A DNA stretch of 64,000 bases from Rhodococcus jostii RHA1 (GTDB lineage Bacteria; Actinomycetota; Actinomycetes; Mycobacteriales; Mycobacteriaceae), in NCBI RefSeq assembly GCF_000014565.1, contig NC_008268.1, forward strand, positions 1,922,001 to 1,986,000. The letters are read 5' to 3'. Positions 27,361 to 35,776 of the stretch are shown piece by piece (positions within the stretch are counted from its first letter, which is position 1; each line of letters opens with the position of its first letter). A program made the translations under genes and the position numbers. Below the pieces are notes generated by a model that searched no databases, was not told the DNA's origin, and saw only the letters and a list, made by a program, of their open reading frames with translations.

Positions 27361-27867
27361 TTGACGATCCGCAAAATCACGGTTGCCGCGGTAGCGATCG
27401 CCGCAGCCCTCACGATGTCCGCTTGTGGTTCCGACGAGCCGTCCGGGCCGAGCGCGACCACCACGTCCACGACCACGGCGGCGGCCGAGACCACCGACGA
27501 CCTCGTTCTGCCCACCGCGGCCGAACTCAACGCCCTGCTGGCCAAGGGCCTCGACCCGGCCACTCCCCTCGAGGAGAAGATCGCCATGGTGGAGGGTTCG
27601 GAGCAGGACCCGAACCTGTTCAATCAGGTCGCTGCCGCCGCCCAGCAGGCGGGTGCGCAGGTCACGGTCCTGGACCCGGTGATCGACAACGGTGACGGCA
27701 GCGCCAGCGCGCAGCTGCAGCTGACGATCAACGGCCAGGTGCAGCAGAACACCCTGCCCGCCATCTTCGTGCCCGGCGAGAACGGGACGTGGAAATTGTC
27801 GAAGGCGACGGCATGCTCCATCGTGGCGATCGCGCAGCTGACGTCACCGGCCTGCCCGCCCGCCTGA
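27361..27867 (+). CDS. Mtb12-like lipoprotein
   Basis: A 168-aa protein from TTG 27361, with GAAGAGG (27346-27352) at good spacing. A lipoprotein signal with lipobox LTMSAC puts the lipidated Cys at residue 22. A Thr/Ser-rich linker follows, then a globular domain (about 45-168) with LPTAAELNALLAKGLDP and a C-terminal Cys pair, as in the low-molecular-weight antigen Mtb12 family. It is anchored on the outer face of the membrane. Function is unknown. Confidence 0.8.
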   Translation: MTIRKITVAAVAIAAALTMSACGSDEPSGPSATTTSTTTAAAETTDDLVLPTAAELNALLAKGLDPATPLEEKIAMVEGSEQDPNLFNQVAAAAQQAGAQVTVLDPVIDNGDGSASAQLQLTINGQVQQNTLPAIFVPGENGTWKLSKATACSIVAIAQLTSPACPPA

Positions 27868-27880
27868 CCGGACTTCCGCG

Positions 27881-28153
27881 TCACGCGCCCTCCAGGGCCT
27901 CCCCGATCTCCTGGACGGCGCGGTTGTGCTGATCGGTGATCAGGATGTGTCCTGCCGCGATGGTCAGGGCAACCGGCCATTCGATGATCTCGACGGCGGC
28001 GAGCAAGCCGATCGCCGCGAAGAACGCCAGTTGCTCGGGCCTCGGCAGCGGCACCCTGCCGAGGATCGGTAGCTGCACCGCGAAGCCGCGCGCCTCCCGC
28101 ACCCGCTGGACGGCGTCGCTCTGCGACTCCGCCTCCGACGTTTGTTGGGCCAT
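27881..28153 (-). CDS. Small membrane protein with EWPV motif, downstream of ctpI
   Basis: A 90-aa protein with a soluble N-terminal half and one or two hydrophobic segments at about 42-72 (LAFFAAIGLLAAVEIIEWPV and ALTIAAGHILI). The EWPV-x-L-T core resembles the 95-aa protein encoded upstream of the ATPase. It starts 32 bases after the ctpI stop, so it is likely the last gene of a three-gene operon. Possible partner or modulator of the pump; that is inference. Confidence 0.65.
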   Translation of the reverse strand: MAQQTSEAESQSDAVQRVREARGFAVQLPILGRVPLPRPEQLAFFAAIGLLAAVEIIEWPVALTIAAGHILITDQHNRAVQEIGEALEGA

Positions 28154-28185
28154 GGTTCGTCTCCCTTGTCCGTGCCGTTTCCCGG

Positions 28186-31100
28186 TCAGCCACCTTGATC
28201 GCGGACCGTGTCAGCTGTGCTGAGTTCCGTCGCCCAGACCGCTGCCGGTGTCGTCTCCGCCGCCGGGGACCCGTTGACCGGGGTGGTCACCCGTGTCCTC
28301 ACCCCACCGCTGCGGGAGGTGTACGCCGTGCTGCTGCGGGCGGGCGTGATCGACATCGTCGACTGATCGCCCGCAAGCTTTTCGAGCAGCCCCGGTGCGA
28401 ACGCGGCTGCCGCGGTCGCCGCACCCGCGCATCCCAGCGCCTGCCCCCACCCGACCGGTCCGAGCGGGGTGCAGCCGAGGAGCTGGCTGACCCCGGGTGT
28501 ACCGACCATCACGGTGAGTGCGGCCAGTGATCCGCCCGCGGTGAGCACCACGAGCGGGCTCCGCGAGTCGATCAGCGTCTGACCCAGCTGCGTGCCGACC
28601 AGTGCCACCAGCCCCACCGTCGACGCCCGGCGTTGCCTGCCCGTCACGCTCGCCAGCGCCCACGCCGTCGTCGCGCCTGCCGCGGTGGCGGCGCCGCGGA
28701 TCGCGACGGTCCGCCACAGCGCAGCGCTGTCCGGTCCGCGGCCCTCTCCCCGGGCCTGTTCGTTGGGCGGGCTCACCGCGAGCGCGGCAGCGGGCAGGGC
28801 GTCCGTGAGCACGTTCACCAACAGGAGCTGACGCGCCGTGAGCGGCGACCGTCCGGCGATCGCGCTGCCGATCAGGGCGAACGCCACCTCCCCGGCATTT
28901 CCGCCGAGCAGCACGGACACCCCCGCCTGCACCCGCCGCCACAGCTGACGGCCCTCGTCGAGGGCGTCGAGCAACGCGTCGACGCGGCCGTCGAGGAGTA
29001 CCACATCCGCGGCGCTGCGGGCCGGGTCGCTGCCGCGCGAGCTGACACCGATCCCCACGCTGGCCGCCCGGATCGCGGCCGCGTCGTTGGCGCCGTCGCC
29101 GACCATCGCGCAGACGTGACCGACGCGTTCGAGGGTCTGGACGATCTGCACCTTGTTCTCGGGCGACATCCGGGCGAAGACGACGCACTTCTCGACGGCG
29201 TTCTCCTGCCCCCGGTGCGAGAGGGTGTCCCAGTCGGTCCCGCTGATCACCTGCTCGGACGACACGGCCAGTCCCAGCTCCCGTGTGATGGCGGTGGCGG
29301 TGACGGGATGGTCGCCGGTGATCAGCCGGACCCCGACCTGTAGCCGTTCCAGGTCCGGCAGCAGTCCGGCCGCTTCGGGGCGTGGGGTGTCGGCCAGCCC
29401 GAGCAGTCCGACGAGGTGCAGGTCGCTGCCGCACAGATCGTCGAGTACCGCGGCGTCGTCGGCCGCGCGGCGCGCCTGGAAGGACGTGACGGTCCGGCGG
29501 GCGACGGCGATGACGCGCAATCCGTCGGCAGCCATGCCGAGAACGGTGTCGTGGACGGCGTCGGCGTCGATACCGGTGCACGCCGCGACCACGACCTCCG
29601 GTGCACCCTTCACCGACAGCTGCGTCCCCGACAGCGCGGCCGAGTAGGGCCGGCCGGAGCGGAACGGCAGGACGCTGCTCCGGTCGTCCTCCCGCGGAAG
29701 CAGACCCACTGCCGCGTCGGCGATCGCGACGTCGGTGGCATGCGCGGCCGGACCGCCGTCGGGCGTCACGGCGCTCCGGCCCGCGCACGCGAGGACGTCC
29801 TCGCGATCGAACCCCGGTTCCGGGACGGCGGTGACAACCCGCAGGCGGTTCTCGCTCAGGGTGCCCGTCTTGTCGAAGCACACCACGTCGACGCGGCCGA
29901 GCGCCTCGACGGACCGCGGTGCCCGCACCAGCGCGCCCGACTTCGTCAGTCTGCGTGCGGCGGCCTGCTGCGCCAAGGTCGCGACCAGCGGAAGCCCCTC
30001 GGGAACCGCCGCCACCGCGACCGCGACGCCGCTCGTGACGGCCTGCCGCAGTCCGGTGCCTCGCAAGAACCCCACGGCTGTGACCAGGGCCCCACCGCCC
30101 ACGCTGACGGGCAGCACCCGGTCGGTGAGGCTTCTGAGCTGCGCCTGCAGACCCACGTGCGACGCACTCGCGGGGGTGAGCGCACCCGCGCGTCCCGCTT
30201 CCGTTGCGTCGCCGACCGCGGTGACGATCGCCGACGCCGTGCCGGTGAGGATCGTGGTACCCGCGAACACCATGCATGCACGTTCGCTGAGCGGCGCGCC
30301 CGGGGTCGGCGACGGCTGCTTGCTCACCGGCAGCGATTCCCCGGTGAGCGAGGACTCGTCGACCTCGACGCCCGACGCCTCGACGAGCCGGCCGTCGGCG
30401 GGCACCACCTCGCCGGGGCCGATCTCGATCACGTCGCCCGGCCGCAACCGGGAGGCCTCCACCCGCTCGGTCACGCGGCGCTCCGGGGACCCGGCGACGC
30501 GGTGCGCGGGCGGATCGCCCGCCGCCAGCAACCGGTTCAGCAGACGTTCCGCGTGCAGGCGTTGCACGGCCGACAGCGCGGCGTTGCCCGCCAGCACGGA
30601 CCCCACGAGCACCGCGTCGATCGGCGACCCCAGCAGGGCGCTCGCCGCCGATCCGGTGGCGAGGACGGGGGTCAGCGGATCCGACAGTTCCGTGCGCATG
30701 GCCCGGCCGAAATCCCAGGCCAGCCCGACCGGCCACGCGGTGAGCCGCCCGATCGCCTCGACCGGGGTCAGCACCAGATTCACCGACCGGCGCCGGGACG
30801 CCGCGGCCTCCTCGTCGTCGCGCGCGGGCAGCAGCCGGCGCACGTCCGTCACCGGCATCTCGTGCCAGGCGTGAACCGGGGCGGCGGGCGGAACCTCGGC
30901 CCGCAGGACACTGCGCGCGAGGGAGTGCCCCGTCCACAGTCCTGCGGCCGCGCCGACCGTGACGGGTCCGGGTCCGCGCCCACGCACTCCCGGCAGCATG
31001 ACGAGCGCACCGAGCATCGACGCCGCCGTTGCGATCTCGACGCCACGCCGGCTCGCCGTCCGCGCGTCCGGCAGGGACCGCAGCACCCGCCAGACCCCGA

Positions 31101-32697
31101 CGAGGTCGTCGACCAGCAGGTCCGCGCACCACGGCGGCGGGGCGTCGTCGGCGAGGACACCGATACCGACGTCGGCGGACGACAGGGCGTGCGGCGCCCG
31201 GCTTGCGACCACCGCCACCGACGCGCCGTTGGCCTGCAACTGCGCGACGGCGTCGCGCAGGTCCGCGTCCAGTGATCCGCTCGAGGGGAGCAGATCGTCG
31301 AACGCCGAGCGGAGTCCGCCGAGCGTGTCCACGTTCACCGACACCACCTGGGCGCCGGACGTGCGCGCCTGCGCGAGCACGGCCGCCGCGCTCGGATGGT
31401 GGGCAGGCGTCACGAGTACGGCGGCATCTTCGTCCACAGCTGCCGCGGCGACGTCGTCCGGCAGGTCGGTCAGCGCGTGCCAGCCCACCCCGAGGGCGCC
31501 GGCCTCGACGGCAGATCGAGCGGCCTCCCACACTCTCGTCCGGTCGGCGTCCCGAACCGCACGGATGCCGCTCACCCGGAGCTCCGCTGTGTGCAGCACC
31601 GCCGGGTCCACGACCACCGCGTCGACCCGGTCCAGGCAGCGCAGCGCGCCGGGACGCAGGGCCAGCACGGCATGTCGATCGGCCAGTCCACGGCCGAGTG
31701 TCGCGGCGAAGGCCTCACGCGCGGTGCGCGCCGCCTTCGGCGCGGCGACCAGGGCCGCGTCCGCGGCGCCCGCGACGCTTCGGGTCGCCGCTCCCACCGC
31801 GGTCGCGCCCACCCACTGCGCGATCGCCGCCCGGTCCACGTCCCGCTCCACCGGTCCCGATGCGCCGCGTGCGCGGGCGGGGCGATCCGTGTCGTCCGCG
31901 GGGGCCCGGGCCAGTTCGGGTTCGCGGCGGTGCCATACCCGCCGGCCCGACCACGCCTCCGCCGCGATCGCCGACCGCAGTGCCACGTCCACGGCGAGTG
32001 ACGCAGGTGCCCGCCGCAGCACGTCGCCGACGGCCTGAGCGGTGGCGAGCAGCAGTTCGGCGGCGTCCGGCCCGAGCCGGTCCTCGACCATGCTGCGCAA
32101 TCGCGGTTGATAGTTGACGAACGTGACTGCGGCGGCAGGCACCGCCGCCGGCAGGGTGGGCATTGGAAGCAGGCGAACGCCGGCGGCCGCGACCAGGCCC
32201 GTCGTGACGGCGGCGAGTGCGAGGGCGCGTTCGGCGAGTACGACGTCGTCGCCGGGAAGTTCTCGGGGCCGGTCGCGGACGGCACCGCGGGCGATCGGTC
32301 GCGCGACACCCTCCGCGCCCGCGACCACGGCACACAGCGTGGCCACCGACGGTCCGTCCTCGTCGAGCGTCACCACCAGTCGGGACAGCGCGCGGTTGAG
32401 TTCCGCTCCCGCCACACCGGCGGTCTCTCGGACGGCGCGGAGAACGGTCGCGGCCACGTCATCCCCGCGAGGCCCGTCGAGTCCGCGGACCTCGATCCAG
32501 GCACGACCGTGTCCGGAACTCGTGCGGCGGGCCGGGGTTCCCCCGAGCACCTCGGTGGCGATCTGCGTCGCGGTCCGCGCGGTGGTGGATATCAGATCGA
32601 CTGCGACCGCGCCTCCGAAGGACGCCACCCCGAGTCCGACACCGGCGCCGCGCACCGGCAGGGAGGCGGCGGCACGGACGTATCGACCGAGTCCCAC
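28186..32697 (-). CDS. ctpI: Large P-type cation-transporting ATPase (CtpI-like)
   Basis: A 1503-aa protein from GTG 32697, placed just after the stop of the small upstream gene. It is much longer than usual P-type ATPases (about 700-1000 aa) because of an N-terminal extension of over 600 residues, including an HMA-like segment and a degenerate haloacid-dehalogenase-like region. The core has SLTGESLPVSKQ, PEGLPLVATLAQ, CFDKTGTLSENR with phosphorylated D942, and VGDGANDAAAIRAA. This plan matches mycobacterial CtpI. The cation is unknown. Small related proteins flank it on both sides. Confidence 0.85.
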   Translation of the reverse strand: MGLGRYVRAAASLPVRGAGVGLGVASFGGAVAVDLISTTARTATQIATEVLGGTPARRTSSGHGRAWIEVRGLDGPRGDDVAATVLRAVRETAGVAGAELNRALSRLVVTLDEDGPSVATLCAVVAGAEGVARPIARGAVRDRPRELPGDDVVLAERALALAAVTTGLVAAAGVRLLPMPTLPAAVPAAAVTFVNYQPRLRSMVEDRLGPDAAELLLATAQAVGDVLRRAPASLAVDVALRSAIAAEAWSGRRVWHRREPELARAPADDTDRPARARGASGPVERDVDRAAIAQWVGATAVGAATRSVAGAADAALVAAPKAARTAREAFAATLGRGLADRHAVLALRPGALRCLDRVDAVVVDPAVLHTAELRVSGIRAVRDADRTRVWEAARSAVEAGALGVGWHALTDLPDDVAAAAVDEDAAVLVTPAHHPSAAAVLAQARTSGAQVVSVNVDTLGGLRSAFDDLLPSSGSLDADLRDAVAQLQANGASVAVVASRAPHALSSADVGIGVLADDAPPPWCADLLVDDLVGVWRVLRSLPDARTASRRGVEIATAASMLGALVMLPGVRGRGPGPVTVGAAAGLWTGHSLARSVLRAEVPPAAPVHAWHEMPVTDVRRLLPARDDEEAAASRRRSVNLVLTPVEAIGRLTAWPVGLAWDFGRAMRTELSDPLTPVLATGSAASALLGSPIDAVLVGSVLAGNAALSAVQRLHAERLLNRLLAAGDPPAHRVAGSPERRVTERVEASRLRPGDVIEIGPGEVVPADGRLVEASGVEVDESSLTGESLPVSKQPSPTPGAPLSERACMVFAGTTILTGTASAIVTAVGDATEAGRAGALTPASASHVGLQAQLRSLTDRVLPVSVGGGALVTAVGFLRGTGLRQAVTSGVAVAVAAVPEGLPLVATLAQQAAARRLTKSGALVRAPRSVEALGRVDVVCFDKTGTLSENRLRVVTAVPEPGFDREDVLACAGRSAVTPDGGPAAHATDVAIADAAVGLLPREDDRSSVLPFRSGRPYSAALSGTQLSVKGAPEVVVAACTGIDADAVHDTVLGMAADGLRVIAVARRTVTSFQARRAADDAAVLDDLCGSDLHLVGLLGLADTPRPEAAGLLPDLERLQVGVRLITGDHPVTATAITRELGLAVSSEQVISGTDWDTLSHRGQENAVEKCVVFARMSPENKVQIVQTLERVGHVCAMVGDGANDAAAIRAASVGIGVSSRGSDPARSAADVVLLDGRVDALLDALDEGRQLWRRVQAGVSVLLGGNAGEVAFALIGSAIAGRSPLTARQLLLVNVLTDALPAAALAVSPPNEQARGEGRGPDSAALWRTVAIRGAATAAGATTAWALASVTGRQRRASTVGLVALVGTQLGQTLIDSRSPLVVLTAGGSLAALTVMVGTPGVSQLLGCTPLGPVGWGQALGCAGAATAAAAFAPGLLEKLAGDQSTMSITPARSSTAYTSRSGGVRTRVTTPVNGSPAAETTPAAVWATELSTADTVRDQGG

Positions 32698-32702
32698 GGC
32701 AG

Positions 32703-32990
32703 CTACTGCCTGGAACCCGCGCCGAACTGCCGCAGCACGAGCGCCGCCCCGCCCACGGTGACGAGCACCGGCCACTCGACCAGTCCGGCCGCGCCGACGG
32801 CGGCCAAGGTCAGCGCGGCGGCAGGCGTCGAATGACTCCCGCTCTCCATTCCGGACCGGACCCCGCTCGCCGCTCCGCGCACTCCGCCGACCACACCACC
32901 GATCGCGGCCCCTCCGACCGCGCCGACCGCACTGGTCGTCGCGTTCGCGGCACCTGACACGGCGTGCACTGTGCCGTCGACGATTCGCAT
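32703..32990 (-). CDS. Small membrane protein with EWPV motif, upstream of ctpI
   Basis: A 95-aa protein. Residues about 12-48 are rich in Gly, Ala and Val (TSAVGAVGGAAIGGVVGGV). A hydrophobic segment at about 56-86 contains LVEWPVLVTVGG. The stop is six bases before the ctpI GTG, so translation may be coupled. It shares the EWPV-x-(L/V)-T core with the 90-aa protein on the other side of the ATPase. Confidence 0.68.
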   Translation of the reverse strand: MRIVDGTVHAVSGAANATTSAVGAVGGAAIGGVVGGVRGAASGVRSGMESGSHSTPAAALTLAAVGAAGLVEWPVLVTVGGAALVLRQFGAGSRQ

Positions 32991-33110
32991 GATGAGCTCC
33001 CATCGGCCGTGGCCACAACCGCCGTTGCACGGCGGATCATGTCTGCGGTACCCACCTCAGGGTATTCTCAACCGCCGCACGCCGGAACACTTTCAGGGAA
33101 CTCTCAGCGC

Positions 33111-33908
33111 CTACCGGATACTGTTCTGTCCCATAGGAATTCGATCACCCTGTTCGGTGCGCCAGAATTCCCAGCCGTCGTGGGTCTCGACGTCTCCGCT
33201 GATGTGACTGGCAACGGCGGTCGCCGCCGTCGTGGGGTCGGGGAACCGGCGGCCCTGCATCGGACCACGCATGATCTCCAGAGTCTGGGTGTCGGGGTCG
33301 AACCGTCCGACCAACCGATATCCCTCGAAGTCGGCCACGACCTCGAGTCGGCTATCGATCAGTTCCTCCAACGCCGCCGCCGCCTTGGCCGGCTTCTTCC
33401 GGGCCGAAGCGCGCGCGACGGCATCAGCGTGCAACGCCGCCGCCGTCGTCGCGCGTTGCGCGTCGCTGTACCGGCTGGGGTCCTTCTCCCCCGCCAACCC
33501 GAGAAGATCCCAGCGCCCGCGTCCGTGCGCGATCCGGCTCAGCGGAATCGCGTGGTGCCCGGTCCGCGTGCGGCCCGGGGTGTCCATCATCCACAGATCC
33601 ACCTCGGCGCGGATGTCGTCGGCGACCTCGGAGGAGGGCACGACGAAGAACTCCTCCGGCGAACTCGCGAGATCCACGAACACCCAGAACTGCGAGCCGG
33701 TGTCGTCGTCGTCGAGCGATTCGTCCTGCTTGCGGGCCTGCCAGTCGCCGCTGAGCTTGGAGCGCACCCGCACGATGCGACTCGTGCCGTCGTCGCCCCA
33801 GACCTGGACGGGGTTACGTCGCGAGTGGGTGAGCCTGACGGCTTTGCCGCCCCGTTCCACGACGTCGGCGATGAAAGCCTGGATTCCCCGGCTGGCGGTG
33901 TCTTCCAC
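33111..33908 (-). CDS. Hypothetical protein with RAMA-like C-terminus
   Basis: A 265-aa protein I do not firmly recognise. The N-terminal half (FWVFVDLASSPEEFFVVPSS, DIRAEVDLWM) resembles the beta-rich core of some restriction-nuclease-like domains. A linker (ASARKKPAKAAAALEELIDS) leads to a C-terminal segment (YRLVGRFDPDTQTLEIMRGP, then PTTAATAVASHISG and DGWEFW) reminiscent of RAMA-type domains that accompany adenine methylases. No methylase or restriction gene is adjacent. A DNA-related role is only a guess. Confidence 0.6.
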   Translation of the reverse strand: MEDTASRGIQAFIADVVERGGKAVRLTHSRRNPVQVWGDDGTSRIVRVRSKLSGDWQARKQDESLDDDDTGSQFWVFVDLASSPEEFFVVPSSEVADDIRAEVDLWMMDTPGRTRTGHHAIPLSRIAHGRGRWDLLGLAGEKDPSRYSDAQRATTAAALHADAVARASARKKPAKAAAALEELIDSRLEVVADFEGYRLVGRFDPDTQTLEIMRGPMQGRRFPDPTTAATAVASHISGDVETHDGWEFWRTEQGDRIPMGQNSIR

Positions 33909-34033
33909 TGTCTACGTGTCCGTCCCTGATTCTGCGTCCCGTACGCAGGTGGAGAGAGGTGTGGCGACGGGTTTGCACAGCACGACTCGGGGGTTCTTCT
34001 CCTCACCTTACGTGCCGAGCCCGGTTTCGGTGA

Positions 34034-35767
34034 CTACCCGACCGGGCGTGCCGCTTCGGCTGCCTCGGCGAAGAACCACGACAGCACCAGGGCACCGGGG
34101 TCCACGACGCCGCGCGCCGCCTCACCGATGTAGCTGGCCCGCCCGCGCCGCGCAGTGATGTCCGCGGTCGCCGCGGCACCGCGGGCGGCGGCGTCCGCGG
34201 CCTCGGCCAAACCCTCGGCCGGACTCTTCCCGGCCGCGACGGCCGATTCGAGGGCGGCGACGGCAGGGGCGATGGCGTCGATCATCGTCTTGTCGCCGGG
34301 TTGCGCCCCGCCGAGTTCCTGGATCGTGTCGAGGCCTGCTCGTGCCGCGGCGGCGATCGCCTTCGTGTCCAGTCCGTGCGGTGCGTCGGCGGCCACCCGG
34401 TAGAACTGCCGGAACCAGACACCGAACAGCGCGCCGGACGTGCCGCCCGCATGACCGAGGTAGGCGTCGGACAGTGACTCGAACACCGTCGCCGGGGAGT
34501 AGCGGTCGCGGATCCCGGGCACGCCGACGTGGTCGAGGGCGGCCACCATGTTGGTGCCGAAGTCCCCGTCGCCCGCGCGGCGATCGAGGTCGGTGAGGTT
34601 CGGTTCCTCGGCGAGCACCTTCTCCACGAACGCGACGATCCACGCGCCCACCGCTGCCCGGCCCATCGTGTCGGCGGTGCCGGGCACCTCCGCCTCGTCC
34701 TCGCGGGAGGCGACGTTCGACCGGAACCGCACCTCGGATTCGTCTGCGATGCCACGGAATTCCCCAGCCGGGGCGTTCGGCCATCCCGGCGCGGCGGTCG
34801 GAGCGTCCCACAGGTCGAGGAGCTTGTCGTCGCAGCGCACCAGTGTGATGGACGCGCCGTCCATGTCGAGGGCGGTGACGAAGCTCCCGACCAGCGAGCG
34901 ACGGATCACCACACCCCGCTCCGCGAGGTGGTCGGCGAGCTCACCGAACAGCAGTTGCAGCTCCAGCGGATGGGCCGCGCCGAGCCCGTTGACGATCGCG
35001 ATCACCGGCTCGCCCCGCTCCACGCCGAGTGAGGCGAGGACGGGGTCGGTGAGCCGGCGGACCAGTTCGGCCGCCCCCATCGCGTCGACTCGTTCGGTTC
35101 CACGTTCGCCGTGAATGCCGATCCCGAGTTCGATCTGCCCCTCCGGGAGGTCGAACGACGGCGAGTCCGCCCCCGGAACGGTGCACGCTCTGAGCGCGAC
35201 CGCCATGCTGCGGGAATTCCGGGCGGTGCGTCGCCCGAACTCCGCGACGGTGGCGAGGTCGTCGCCGCGTTCGGCCGAAGCGCCGCAGATCTTCTCGACC
35301 GCGATCGTGGCCGCGGTACCGCGACGTCCGGGTCCGTCCTCCCGTTCGGAGGCGACGTCGTCGTCGACGAGCACGTGCTCGACCGTGATGCCGTCCTCCG
35401 CCGCCAGTTCGCCGGCGATGCGGAAGTTGAGGACGTCGCCGGTGTAGTTCTTCACGATGTGCACGACGCCGCCGCCCGCATCCACGGCCCGGGTGGCGGC
35501 CCGCACCTGCAGCGCGTTGGGCGAACTGAAGATCAGGCCGGGGCAGGCTCCGGTGAGCATGCCCCGGCCGACGAACCCGGCGTGCAGCGGTTCGTGCCCG
35601 GACCCGCCGCCCGACAGCAACGCGACCTGCCCGGACGGCAACGGTTCCCGCCGTGTGAGATAACCCGGTTCCGGATGCCATTCGAGATCGTCGGTGGTGG
35701 CGACGGCCCCGCGGAGCGCGTCGACGACGAAGGACTTGGGCGAGTTCAGGAACTGTGGGTGCGCCAT
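34034..35767 (-). CDS. dak: Dihydroxyacetone kinase, DhaK-DhaL fusion
   Basis: A 577-aa ATP-dependent kinase. The DhaK half (1-330) has LSGGGSGHEPLHAGFVG and the substrate-binding histidine H219 in GIGIHGERG. The DhaL half (about 370-577) has DRRAGDGDFGTNM, which supplies the Mg-ATP aspartates. It makes dihydroxyacetone phosphate and may act on other short ketoses. It starts nine bases after the hydroxylase stop, but a palindrome lies at that junction, so it may be transcribed separately. Confidence 0.9.
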   Translation of the reverse strand: MAHPQFLNSPKSFVVDALRGAVATTDDLEWHPEPGYLTRREPLPSGQVALLSGGGSGHEPLHAGFVGRGMLTGACPGLIFSSPNALQVRAATRAVDAGGGVVHIVKNYTGDVLNFRIAGELAAEDGITVEHVLVDDDVASEREDGPGRRGTAATIAVEKICGASAERGDDLATVAEFGRRTARNSRSMAVALRACTVPGADSPSFDLPEGQIELGIGIHGERGTERVDAMGAAELVRRLTDPVLASLGVERGEPVIAIVNGLGAAHPLELQLLFGELADHLAERGVVIRRSLVGSFVTALDMDGASITLVRCDDKLLDLWDAPTAAPGWPNAPAGEFRGIADESEVRFRSNVASREDEAEVPGTADTMGRAAVGAWIVAFVEKVLAEEPNLTDLDRRAGDGDFGTNMVAALDHVGVPGIRDRYSPATVFESLSDAYLGHAGGTSGALFGVWFRQFYRVAADAPHGLDTKAIAAAARAGLDTIQELGGAQPGDKTMIDAIAPAVAALESAVAAGKSPAEGLAEAADAAARGAAATADITARRGRASYIGEAARGVVDPGALVLSWFFAEAAEAARPVG

Positions 35768-35776
35768 GCTCCCAGG

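Noticed and set aside
28514..28520. GTGAGTG strings inside genes (also at 40905-40911 and 47525-47531)
   Set aside because: They have no matching CACTCAC arm and lie in coding sequence, so they are not members of the palindrome family.
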